Of a stretch of DNA of 32,012 nt, positions 16,097-23,456 are shown piece after piece. The stretch comes from Pirellulaceae bacterium (GTDB lineage: Bacteria; Planctomycetota; Planctomycetia; Pirellulales; Pirellulaceae): assembly GCA_028066335.1 (NCBI GenBank), contig JALCBQ010000021.1, positions 1-32,012 of the forward strand. The letters are read 5' to 3'. Below the pieces are notes generated by a model that worked only from the letters and a program-made list of their open reading frames with translations, was not told where the DNA came from and did not search any database. The translations under genes were made by a program, and so were the position numbers. The first letter of the stretch is position 1, and every line of letters begins with the position of its first letter.

Positions 16097-17788
16097 TCAA
16101 ACAAGGTCGATACTTTTAACCCCATGTCCACCAGTCTGCCTTGCCGCATAAAGACATCGTTGTGCCTTTTCAACCATTTCTTGTGCTGGAAAGTTTTTAG
16201 GAACTTGGCTCAGAGAAGAAATCCCTACGCATAAATGCAACTCTTCTGGAAAATGCAAGGCCGTTACCTTTAAGGTACAGTGTTCCATTTTTGCGAGCAA
16301 CTCTTTGGCATATTGATTAGCGTTTTGCCGATCGTAACCGACCAGAGTTTGAAGATATTCACCTTCTCTTACCTCTAGACAATCGCTGTTTTCTTGGTCG
16401 ATACTAGTTGATACCGTTTTCAACATCTGATAAAGAGTAGTCAGGCCCTGTGGACCGTTCACCAATAGATACTCAGAGAGAGGTTCCCACGCCATAGCAA
16501 GAACACAAAGACCTTCTTTCTCCTTGCGGCTCTTTTGAAGTGCTTGTCGAACTTTCCCCAAAACGACCGACTCAGAGGCATAGTCGTAGCCATTGGACTT
16601 AGAGCTGCCACTAGATTGCCCGTTATCTGAGGAACTTCGGGACGGAGCAGGCGCAGTCGATTTCTCTGAAAATCTACCTTCGGTTTGAACTTTCCCTTCT
16701 GATTCTGGTAATACTTTTTCAGTTTTCTCTGACAATTGAGAAAAATTCTTGATGGTATTTGCCAGACGGCTCGCCTCTTTGAGAAGCCCCTCTTCTTTCT
16801 CGGGCTGATTTCCGATATTTTCTAACGCCAGTTCTTCAGCAAGCTGACTTAAGTGATGATGAGCCTGAACAATTGCAAGGGGAGAATCCCCTTTTTCGAC
16901 AAGTTGGATATCCAAAACATCGGCAAGCTGATAAAGGCTGTCCTGAAAGTCAGTAAAGAGGGCCGAAAAATCTTCCCATTTCGTGTCAAATTGATTTTCT
17001 AACATCTCTGTAATGGTGACTGATCGATCACTCTGATGATGGAACAGAAAGTCAACAAGGTGGCTCGATAATGAAACAACGGCCGCTAACCTTTCCTCAA
17101 CATCTCCTTCTTTTGAGAAAACAGGAGAGCAACTGGCTAAAAAGACAGCCTTAACAATTTCTTGTGGGAGGTGCCATTTTTCGAGTAGTTTGGCACTGAA
17201 AACGACATGGTCAAATCCTAGAGTATCTATCTCTTGTTCACATAGAGGCAAACGTTGCTCTAACACTTGAATTAAAAAGGTTGAATAAGGCTCCCCCAAC
17301 TCTTGCAATAACATAAGCTGGCCGATCGAATAAAGAAGGCCGACAAGAAAAGCCTCATCCTCTTCTGGAAGCTGGAAGTATTGGCAGATTTTACGCGCTA
17401 GGATTGCCCTCGCCAGCGAATCGCGCCAATAGTTCGCTAGCAGTTCCTCGTTTTGTCCACGAAAGAGGCCGTCGGGTAAGCTAAACCCTAAAACTAAAAG
17501 TTTGAGTGGTTTCGTCCCTAGAAGGGCCAAAGCCTCATTAAGGTTCGTAATCGTCCTTGTAAAACCATAGATAGAGCTATTGACAACCCGTAAAATTTTG
17601 GCGGTTAGGGCTGGATCTTTCTCAATACATTCTTTGAGAGCTCGAACGTCTATCGACTCTTGTTCGGTAAGGCGCAAAACCTCAACTGCCACTGTCGGTA
17701 GTGTATAGAGCGGGTTATCCTTCTGTAGAAGCTGCTCCAATATCTCTCTCGTTTCGTCGTCCTTTTGGGTTGACATCATTTTGGTCAT
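16097..17788 (-). CDS. HDOD-domain signalling protein with degenerate C-terminal GGDEF-like domain
   Basis: This 563-residue cytoplasmic protein has an HDOD domain at about 22-220 (LPTVAVEVLRL, DPALTAKILRVVNSSIYGF, NLNEALALLG, VGLLYSIGQLML). HDOD is a catalytically dead relative of HD hydrolases. A helical region runs to 345, then a Ser/Pro/Gly-rich linker at 355-405. Residues 406-563 follow the outline of a GGDEF domain, ending CVGISSL, AQEMVEKAQRCLYAARQTGGHGV. The signature site, however, reads REGEY (474-478) instead of GG[DE]EF, so diguanylate cyclase activity is unlikely. The protein may bind a nucleotide or act as a scaffold. The start near 17788 has three clustered ATGs (residues 1, 4, 5) and no good ribosome site. 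Confidence 0.85.
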   Translation of the reverse strand: MTKMMSTQKDDETREILEQLLQKDNPLYTLPTVAVEVLRLTEQESIDVRALKECIEKDPALTAKILRVVNSSIYGFTRTITNLNEALALLGTKPLKLLVLGFSLPDGLFRGQNEELLANYWRDSLARAILARKICQYFQLPEEDEAFLVGLLYSIGQLMLLQELGEPYSTFLIQVLEQRLPLCEQEIDTLGFDHVVFSAKLLEKWHLPQEIVKAVFLASCSPVFSKEGDVEERLAAVVSLSSHLVDFLFHHQSDRSVTITEMLENQFDTKWEDFSALFTDFQDSLYQLADVLDIQLVEKGDSPLAIVQAHHHLSQLAEELALENIGNQPEKEEGLLKEASRLANTIKNFSQLSEKTEKVLPESEGKVQTEGRFSEKSTAPAPSRSSSDNGQSSGSSKSNGYDYASESVVLGKVRQALQKSRKEKEGLCVLAMAWEPLSEYLLVNGPQGLTTLYQMLKTVSTSIDQENSDCLEVREGEYLQTLVGYDRQNANQYAKELLAKMEHCTLKVTALHFPEELHLCVGISSLSQVPKNFPAQEMVEKAQRCLYAARQTGGHGVKSIDLV

Positions 17789-17901
17789 TAGTTGCGAATA
17801 TTTAGAATGGTAAAACCTGTTTTTACAGTGAGAAGCAGGCCCTTAAACATACTTTACTAAATCAGACCATCTCCTAATTTTCATAAGGAAAGCGGAAAAA
17901 C

Positions 17902-17939
17902 AAAAAAAACCTGTCCGCCAAATAATTGGAAAAACAGGT
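17902..17939 (-). terminator. Rho-independent terminator for the LRR gene
   Basis: Read on the minus strand, ACCTGT and ACAGGT enclose an inner CCAA/TTGG pairing and are followed at once by eight T residues (plus-strand A-run 17902-17909). It lies 69-107 bases beyond the stop of the LRR gene. Confidence 0.5.
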
Positions 17940-18008
17940 ATAAACGGACCTTATTCTAAGAAAGAGGCAGAAACATCCCCTTACAGGATTCTCTTCTCCT
18001 AACTGAAA

Positions 18009-19397
18009 CTAGGGGCCAATAATTTTGGTACTAGGCAGCGTCTTGCGGAGTTGCTCAAGGCCTTCAGATGAAACTTGGGTAAAGCTGAGATCAAGGTCTT
18101 TCAAATTCGTTAACTGAGATAATACCTTCAAACTTTCATCTGTGAGCCTCGTTTGACCGAGGTTCAGCCACTCCAGGTTTGGTAGCTTGGTCAGTTCGAG
18201 CATATTTTCGTCGGTTATCTGGGTATTTTGAAGGTTGAGCCATTTAAGCTCCTGAAATTTTGCAATGGTCACCAGCCCCTCACTAGTAACATCAGTCGAC
18301 CACAGATTGAGTTTATCTAACTTTTGGCGGTCACCAAGGTGGATAAGGGCAAGGTCTGAGGTCAAGGTTTCACTAAGATCCAGGTCGGTGAGTTTTTCCA
18401 TATGGGCAAAACTTTTGAGCCCTTCGTCTTCTATGTAACTACCTCTCAACATAAGGCGTTTCATCCCTTTGAATTTTTGTAGTTCAGCAATTCCGACGTC
18501 AGTGATAGCTGTTTCAAAGAGGTAAACCTGTTCAAGCTTCTCAAGCTGTCGTAAAGCGACCATTCCTTCATCTGAAATATTTGTCCGGTAGAGCCCCAAA
18601 ACCTTAAGTTCTTTCATTTTTGAGACCCCCTCCATTGCGCCATCTGTGATCTGCCTCCCATAAAATTTGAGGTCTTTCAGTTTTTTGCAAGTGGCTAAAT
18701 AGTTGATCCCCTGGTTCGTAACCTGCACCGACTCCCGGATATCTAAGACCTGCAAGTTTTCTACCTGACTCAGGTAACGCAAACCTTCATCACCAATATT
18801 TGTTTTTGGTAATAAGACCGCTCTTAGTTTTGGTAAAGTCGCTAATGTCTTCATCCCCTGATCGGTAACATCGGTCCGGTGAAGTCGTAAGCTCTCAAGA
18901 GATTGAATCTTTGCTAGTGTTAAAAGGCCTTCATCGGTAATTGAACCATCTTCTAAACCTATCGTTTTAAGTCTCTTATGATTCACAAAAAGGAGGAGAC
19001 TTTCGTCGGTAACCTGAGGGCCTTTCAGCAAAACTGTATCAAGATAAGGAAAATGTTTAAGGCTTCTCAGATCGTCACCTTCAAACAAGATTTTACGAAA
19101 ATCGACTTTGGTCAATTGACCTTTATCATTAAAGGTTAAAGCGACCTTAAGCTTCTTAAGGCGATCAAGTGCTTTTTCTTTTTCGTCGGACTTATCTTGT
19201 GGTACCTCAGGAAAGGGCAGGGAAGTGAAGAGATTTTTCTTATGTACAATGTTCGCGGGGGCTATGGGGCAAGAGCTCTCTGTGGCACCACCCCAAAGAG
19301 CTGTCTGGATTGGACAGTTACCCTCAGAGCAATAGGGGCCCATATAGGCCATCGCTGCTCCACCTGCAATCAATAAAGAGCCAAGCAACATTTTCAT
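18009..19397 (-). CDS. Exported leucine-rich-repeat protein (14 repeats of 24 residues)
   Basis: I place the start at ATG 19397, since the longer frame to 19412 needs TTG. The product is about 462 residues. An N-terminal hydrophobic segment (MLLGSLLIAGGAAMAYMG) is a signal peptide or anchor, followed by a Cys cluster (YCSEGNCPIQ, SSCPIAP). From about residue 115 to the end there are 14 consecutive LRRs with the pattern L-x-x-L-x-L-x-x-T-x-[IV]-[TS]-D-E-G-[LM]-x-x-L, 24 residues each except one of 25. This is the ribonuclease-inhibitor-like/AMN1-like form common in planctomycetes. LRRs bind proteins; the partner is unknown. The gene is followed by a terminator and stands alone on its strand. 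Confidence 0.85.
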   Translation of the reverse strand: MKMLLGSLLIAGGAAMAYMGPYCSEGNCPIQTALWGGATESSCPIAPANIVHKKNLFTSLPFPEVPQDKSDEKEKALDRLKKLKVALTFNDKGQLTKVDFRKILFEGDDLRSLKHFPYLDTVLLKGPQVTDESLLLFVNHKRLKTIGLEDGSITDEGLLTLAKIQSLESLRLHRTDVTDQGMKTLATLPKLRAVLLPKTNIGDEGLRYLSQVENLQVLDIRESVQVTNQGINYLATCKKLKDLKFYGRQITDGAMEGVSKMKELKVLGLYRTNISDEGMVALRQLEKLEQVYLFETAITDVGIAELQKFKGMKRLMLRGSYIEDEGLKSFAHMEKLTDLDLSETLTSDLALIHLGDRQKLDKLNLWSTDVTSEGLVTIAKFQELKWLNLQNTQITDENMLELTKLPNLEWLNLGQTRLTDESLKVLSQLTNLKDLDLSFTQVSSEGLEQLRKTLPSTKIIGP

Positions 19398-19439
19398 GTG
19401 ACGATCTTTCAATGTTGTTTTTTAGTTAAATACGGAATA

Positions 19440-19604
19440 ATGAGTGACAAGATAATGACTTGTCATCATAAAGACTTCTACCCTATGGCTTTAAAATGTT
19501 CTCTTTCAGCGAGAGGCTGGCATCCAAGAATACCAGCCTATTATGGCTTGCCTTTCTGTAAAAATCCAGAATTAAAAGGAGCCTGTCACCTTAAAATTGG
19601 ATGA
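19440..19604 (+). CDS. Candidate small Cys/His-rich protein
   Basis: This 54-codon frame runs from ATG 19440 to TGA 19604, with an alternative ATG at 19485 giving 39 residues. It contains CHH, ALKCS, GLPFCKN and GACHL, so four Cys and several His are spaced as in a metal-binding or disulfide-rich peptide. RIPAYYGLPFCKNPELKG reads like constrained coding sequence rather than noise. It lies in a 305-bp gap that has no other gene, and a strong terminator hairpin follows 48 bases after its stop. Against it, the ribosome site is poor and the divergent LRR start is only about 43 bases away for the longer form. I do not recognise the family. Confidence 0.45.
   Translation: MSDKIMTCHHKDFYPMALKCSLSARGWHPRIPAYYGLPFCKNPELKGACHLKIG
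19445..19465. promoter_or_regulatory. 7-bp perfect dyad upstream of or within the small ORF
   Basis: TGACAAG (19445-19451) and CTTGTCA (19459-19465) are exact reverse complements with a 7-base spacer, together 21 bases. The site lies between the LRR start and the inner ATG 19485, a position suited to an operator for either gene. Confidence 0.3.
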
Positions 19605-19651
19605 AGAGGAAGTCTGTTGACGGTTACAGAAACCACTGTTTCTAAACGACA

Positions 19652-19684
19652 AAAAGGCCAGCCTTGTAAAAAAGCTGGCCTTTT
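19652..19684. terminator. Strong bidirectional rho-independent terminator
   Basis: AAAAGGCCAGC (19652-19662) and GCTGGCCTTTT (19674-19684) pair perfectly around an 11-base loop. T-runs occur on both strands. It lies 34 bases beyond the stop of the FKBP gene (minus) and 48 bases beyond the small ORF (plus), and can serve both. Confidence 0.8.
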
Positions 19685-19717
19685 ACTTCTATCTGCCCTA
19701 CTATAACAAAAAAATTG

Positions 19718-20401
19718 TTATTTAACAATTTCGAGTAACTCGACCTCAAAAACCAAAACTGCGTTTGGAGGGATTGGCCCCGATCCCCGAGGACCATAAG
19801 CGATATTGCTAGGGAGGACAATTTGCCACTTCGAACCGACCGGCATGAGTTGCAACGCCTCTGTCCAACCTGGAATCACTTGAGTGACACCAAAGGTAGC
19901 CGGTTGTCCACGACGAACCGAACTATCGAACTCTGTTCCATCAATAAGAGTACCCACATAGTGGACTTTGACTGTGTCACTTTGGGTCGGCTTAGGACCT
20001 GTACCCGCCTTGAGGATTTTATACTGTAGGCCACTGGCTGTAACAGCTACGCCCGCATTTGCCTTATTGGTTGCCAAAAAAGCATCTCCTTTTGTCTTTT
20101 GTTCGCTCGCCATGGCAGCCCGCTGAGCCTCCTGTTGTTTGAGTAGTTCTTCTTGAAAAGCTGTTATGGCCTCTTGCATTTCTGCATCGGTTAGGAGAAG
20201 CTCCTTCTTTGCAAGAGTGTCCAGGAGCCCTTTGGCAATTAACTCGCCGTTGAGATCAACTCCATCGGCTAGCATCTCTTTGCCGATTTGGCATCCGATG
20301 GTATAGCTTGCCTTATCACCGAGAGTTTTTAGCTCTTGAGCCGAGATATTCGAGGTAAGCCCCAAAAAACAGGCTCCCAAAACAAATAGTCGAAAACGCA
20401 T
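19718..20401 (-). CDS. Secreted FKBP-type peptidyl-prolyl cis-trans isomerase (Mip/FkpA/FklB-like)
   Basis: This 227-residue protein has a signal peptide at 1-21 (MRFRLFVLGACFLGLTSNIS, cut before QE). An N-terminal helical dimerisation domain covers about 24-110 (ASYTIGCQIGKEM, long amphipathic helix at 75-105). The C-terminal FKBP domain covers 124-227. Active-site residues are visible as Tyr148, Phe158-Asp159 in EFDSS, Val175-Ile176-Pro-Gly-Trp179 and Tyr202. It should catalyse proline isomerisation and chaperone folding of exported proteins in the periplasm-like space. ATG 20401 has AAGGAAC about 8 bases upstream, and the gene ends at a strong terminator. Which named member it equals (fkpA, fklB, mip) cannot be settled. 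Confidence 0.92.
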   Translation of the reverse strand: MRFRLFVLGACFLGLTSNISAQELKTLGDKASYTIGCQIGKEMLADGVDLNGELIAKGLLDTLAKKELLLTDAEMQEAITAFQEELLKQQEAQRAAMASEQKTKGDAFLATNKANAGVAVTASGLQYKILKAGTGPKPTQSDTVKVHYVGTLIDGTEFDSSVRRGQPATFGVTQVIPGWTEALQLMPVGSKWQIVLPSNIAYGPRGSGPIPPNAVLVFEVELLEIVK

Positions 20402-21092
20402 TCTGTCGTTCCTTTTATAAATCGAAAATCAAAACAAATTTCTCTGCACAGACAAATACCAATTATATACGAACTAGTAACCTAGAAAAACAGCGTCTTT
20501 AGACATTTCCCAATAAATCAACAGCTTTCAATGTGTGGGCAATTTGTACACTCTCTTTCGATGGCCCCTTACGTTTCAAACACATATCCATTTTGTTGAC
20601 CAGAACTTCAAAGAGTTTAACTATCTTCATGGCAGAAAACAACTTACACTCACTCGCTATCGCAAACCAAACTGACACACGCTTGGTATTCTTACCAAAC
20701 CTTCACAGCTAGCACCCGTTGTCAGCCCCTTTGTCAACCCATTTCTTTTGGTCAGTTAAATGATGCGAAATCTCGTTTGTGTTTCGCTTGGTAAATCCAA
20801 AACACTTCTTTTGCTGTTTGTACGCCACCAATAGGGGTAGAAAAATCGCCCTGTTTTCGCCAATTTTTGGATGTTTTTTGAAGATATTACTCACTTTCTT
20901 GCTCCTTTCCGGTACTCAGGTGGCAGAAACTGACTCGCTCTCAATCCTCCCTAAACGAACCTGGGGAAAAGAGGGCTTCTGTGAGACCCAGGACAGTCTA
21001 GGGAAAGTAAAAAGAATGCGAGATATCACCCTCGTCCCTTTAGTATCTACTTTTGGCCAAAAGTGCCCCATCCAAAATTGGCTTCTTCTTGA
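20402..21092. other. 691-bp intergenic region upstream of the FKBP gene
   Basis: No convincing gene is seen. Reading on the minus strand, TATAAT occurs at 20467-20462, about 60 bases before the FKBP start, but a good -35 is missing. A small dyad TTGGTA/TACCAA lies at 20683-20698. A perfect 16-base palindrome, ACTTTTGGCCAAAAGT, lies at 21049-21064, just past the hutG stop. Frames at 20709-20894 (-) and 20779-21231 (+) lack support. Confidence 0.5.
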
Positions 21093-22127
21093 CTACCGCT
21101 CAGAGAGCCCTTGGAATATTTTCCAAATCGTAAGCGCTCCCAAACGGGCCGTTTGCCGATCAATATCAACTCGTGGATTGATCTCGACAAGATCAAACGA
21201 AGAACACATTTTGGACCGGCCAGCACAATAGGCCACCCTGAGCCAACGCTCTTTTGAAAGCCCCACCGCTGCCGGGGCACTCACACCTGGTGCAAAGGCT
21301 TGATCGACAGAATCCATGTCGAAAGTCACCATTTGAGGAGAGTCCATGTTACGATAAACCTTCTCAATAAACTCGTCGGTTACCTCCTCACAAAAGGCAT
21401 ACTCTCTCTTTGGCTCGCGCAAAAAGTCGAGTTGATCTTGCCCAACAGCAAAGGGGTTAAGACCATAAACACTATACTTAGAACAGACAGAATTCTCTAA
21501 AAAAAGGGCCTGACGAAATGGTGAACCACTATGCCCTTTTTTGACTTCATTCTCTTTCCCTCTTTTCAACGGCCTAACGTCGGTGTGGACATCCCAATTA
21601 ACGATTGACACTTCTTTTTGAGCTTTCTGGTATCCCAAAAAATGTCCATAAGCCGTTTCATGGCCACCACCCAAAATGATCGGCACAATCTCTCGTGACA
21701 ACAAAAAGGCGACGATTGCCCCTAGCTTTTCCTGAGCTTCTTCCATCGGTAACGCAAAAGGGTCGACCTTTCCCAGCGTAGTTAACGAGGCTTGTGCCAA
21801 CGACAAGTTACCCAAATCGACCGTACGAGACAAAATATTTTCAAACCGACCCTCTAATCGCACATCGGGGGTCATTTTATAGAGTTGCTCTCTGATTTCG
21901 TTTGGTGCATTCGCTGCACCGACACGTCCTCCATTTCGGCCAACACCAATATCACAGGGAAAGCCGACCAAGGCAAACTGATATTTGGCCCAATCGACCT
22001 CTTCGATACTTAAAGGACGAGAAATCCAATGTCCCAGACGCCGATCGGCTTCTGTTGTTGAAACCAGCGGGATCTTAGCGACAGAGGAGAGCGAAAATTC
22101 AGTACTCATAACAAAGCCATCGATCAA
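21093..22127 (-). CDS. hutG: Formimidoylglutamase (arginase/ureohydrolase family), last hut step
   Basis: This enzyme hydrolyses N-formimidoyl-L-glutamate to glutamate and formamide using a binuclear Mn centre. The 344-residue protein has the ureohydrolase metal ligands His156 in GGGHE, Asp179, His181 and Asp183 in NWDVHTDVRP, and Asp270/Asp272 in TFDMDSVD. GFPCDIGVGRNGGRVGA (55-71) is the family N-terminal motif. Agmatinase or arginase would share these residues. Its place as the last gene behind hutU, hutH and hutI makes formimidoylglutamase the best call. A gap of 91 bases separates it from hutI. The start could be ATG 22127 or the ATG at 22109; neither has a good ribosome site. Confidence 0.88.
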   Translation of the reverse strand: MIDGFVMSTEFSLSSVAKIPLVSTTEADRRLGHWISRPLSIEEVDWAKYQFALVGFPCDIGVGRNGGRVGAANAPNEIREQLYKMTPDVRLEGRFENILSRTVDLGNLSLAQASLTTLGKVDPFALPMEEAQEKLGAIVAFLLSREIVPIILGGGHETAYGHFLGYQKAQKEVSIVNWDVHTDVRPLKRGKENEVKKGHSGSPFRQALFLENSVCSKYSVYGLNPFAVGQDQLDFLREPKREYAFCEEVTDEFIEKVYRNMDSPQMVTFDMDSVDQAFAPGVSAPAAVGLSKERWLRVAYCAGRSKMCSSFDLVEINPRVDIDRQTARLGALTIWKIFQGLSER

Positions 22128-22218
22128 GTAAGACGTAACTCAACAATCTTCAAACAAACCCATTCTTTCAAAACCAATTTGCCAACAAATATGTTTTAGA
22201 ACGTTTTAGACAACTGAT

Positions 22219-23454
22219 CTAGACAAGGTCACCGTTGGCAACAACTTGTTTTCCCGAAATAAAAACGTCCGAAGTCCGATTCGGTTCAAAATGATAAAGC
22301 CAATGATCGATCGAAGGCGAATCTAAAATGACAAGGTCAGCTTTCTTACCAACCTCAAGAGAGCCTATCTCTTCCTCAAGGCCGATCGCTTTCGCCCCAT
22401 AAATCGTCGCCCCCTTAAGAGATTGCTCCGGGGTCATGTAACTCATAACGCAAGAGAGCATCATTGCTAAAGGTAAGTGGTAACTCGGCGCACTACCTGG
22501 GTTAAAATCGGTTGCTACGGCGACTTTGCCACCGGCACGAATCCATTTTCGTGAGTCAAGAGGTGGTTGTTTCAGATACAGGGAAGCGAGGGGTAGATTA
22601 ACGGCGACGACACCCGCCTCTACCATTTTTTCAATCCCCTCTTCAGAAGCAAATTCTAAATGATCGGCCGAAACCGCTCTCATTTCGGCAGCAAGCTCGG
22701 CTCCACCTCCCGAGGTGAGTTGATCAACGTGAAGCTTTGCCTTTAGACCATATTTCTGCCCACAGGTTAAAAAGCGGCGCCCCTGATCTATCGAATAGGC
22801 TCCCTCTTCCACAAAAACATCACAAAAGGTCGCTAGTTTTTCCTCGGCGACCTGAGGCAACAACTCTTCACACAACAGGTCAAGGTAACCATCAGGGTCT
22901 CTTTTGTACTCTGTAGGAACGACGTGGGCCCCTAAGAATGTCGAGACAATTGTTTGAGGGACAATTTTGGAAAGTTGTTGATAAACACGGAGGGTCTTTA
23001 ATTCAGACTCGGTTGAAAGGCCATACCCCGACTTGCACTCGATCGTCGTCACTCCCAACTTTGCCATTTTTTGGGACTGCTCCTGGCAATGGGCCAAAAG
23101 AGTCTCTTCACTCGCCCCACGAAGCTGTTCGACCGAACAGGCAATTCCACCACCTCTTTTCGCAATTTCAAGATAACCAACCCCTTGGCATCTCATGGCA
23201 AATTCGTTCTCCCGCCATCCACCAAATGCAAGGTGCGTATGACAATCGACCAAACCCGGAATGACAATCTGCCCTTTAGCGTCAATAACCTCTTCGGTGT
23301 GAGGGAGATCGGCAGGAAGGTCTGCCTCCTGGCCTACCCAGATGATTTTTCTGCCATGCCATACGATCGCCGCATGATCGATCGTTCCGATTTCGTTGGC
23401 CTCTCCATGGAGAGGGCAGGTGTAAAGCGTTTTAATATTTTTAAGAAGAGTCAC
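22219..23454 (-). CDS. hutI: Imidazolonepropionase
   Basis: HutI opens the imidazolone ring of 4-imidazolone-5-propionate to give formimidoylglutamate. This 411-residue amidohydrolase has GLVDCHTHLAFGG with metal ligands His72 and His74, GAHVVP (His177), KLHVDQL (His242) and the metal Asp316 in ATDFNPG. All match the family. The start is GTG 23454, only two bases after the hutH stop, so translation is likely coupled. The ribosome site GAGG lies inside the end of hutH. Length is standard. Confidence 0.95.
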   Translation of the reverse strand: MTLLKNIKTLYTCPLHGEANEIGTIDHAAIVWHGRKIIWVGQEADLPADLPHTEEVIDAKGQIVIPGLVDCHTHLAFGGWRENEFAMRCQGVGYLEIAKRGGGIACSVEQLRGASEETLLAHCQEQSQKMAKLGVTTIECKSGYGLSTESELKTLRVYQQLSKIVPQTIVSTFLGAHVVPTEYKRDPDGYLDLLCEELLPQVAEEKLATFCDVFVEEGAYSIDQGRRFLTCGQKYGLKAKLHVDQLTSGGGAELAAEMRAVSADHLEFASEEGIEKMVEAGVVAVNLPLASLYLKQPPLDSRKWIRAGGKVAVATDFNPGSAPSYHLPLAMMLSCVMSYMTPEQSLKGATIYGAKAIGLEEEIGSLEVGKKADLVILDSPSIDHWLYHFEPNRTSDVFISGKQVVANGDLV

Positions 23455-23456
23455 GG

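Noticed and set aside
20709-20894. 61-codon minus-strand frame in the FKBP/hutG gap
   Set aside because: No ribosome site, no motif, low-complexity composition; overlaps the other unsupported frame on the opposite strand.
20779-21231. 150-codon plus-strand frame with a hydrophobic segment
   Set aside because: Its last 139 bases lie antisense to the conserved 3' end of hutG; no ribosome site and no recognisable domain.
22193-22210. GTTTTAGA twice in tandem between hutI and hutG
   Set aside because: Short AT-rich repeat inside an operon gap; likely chance, not a CRISPR remnant.
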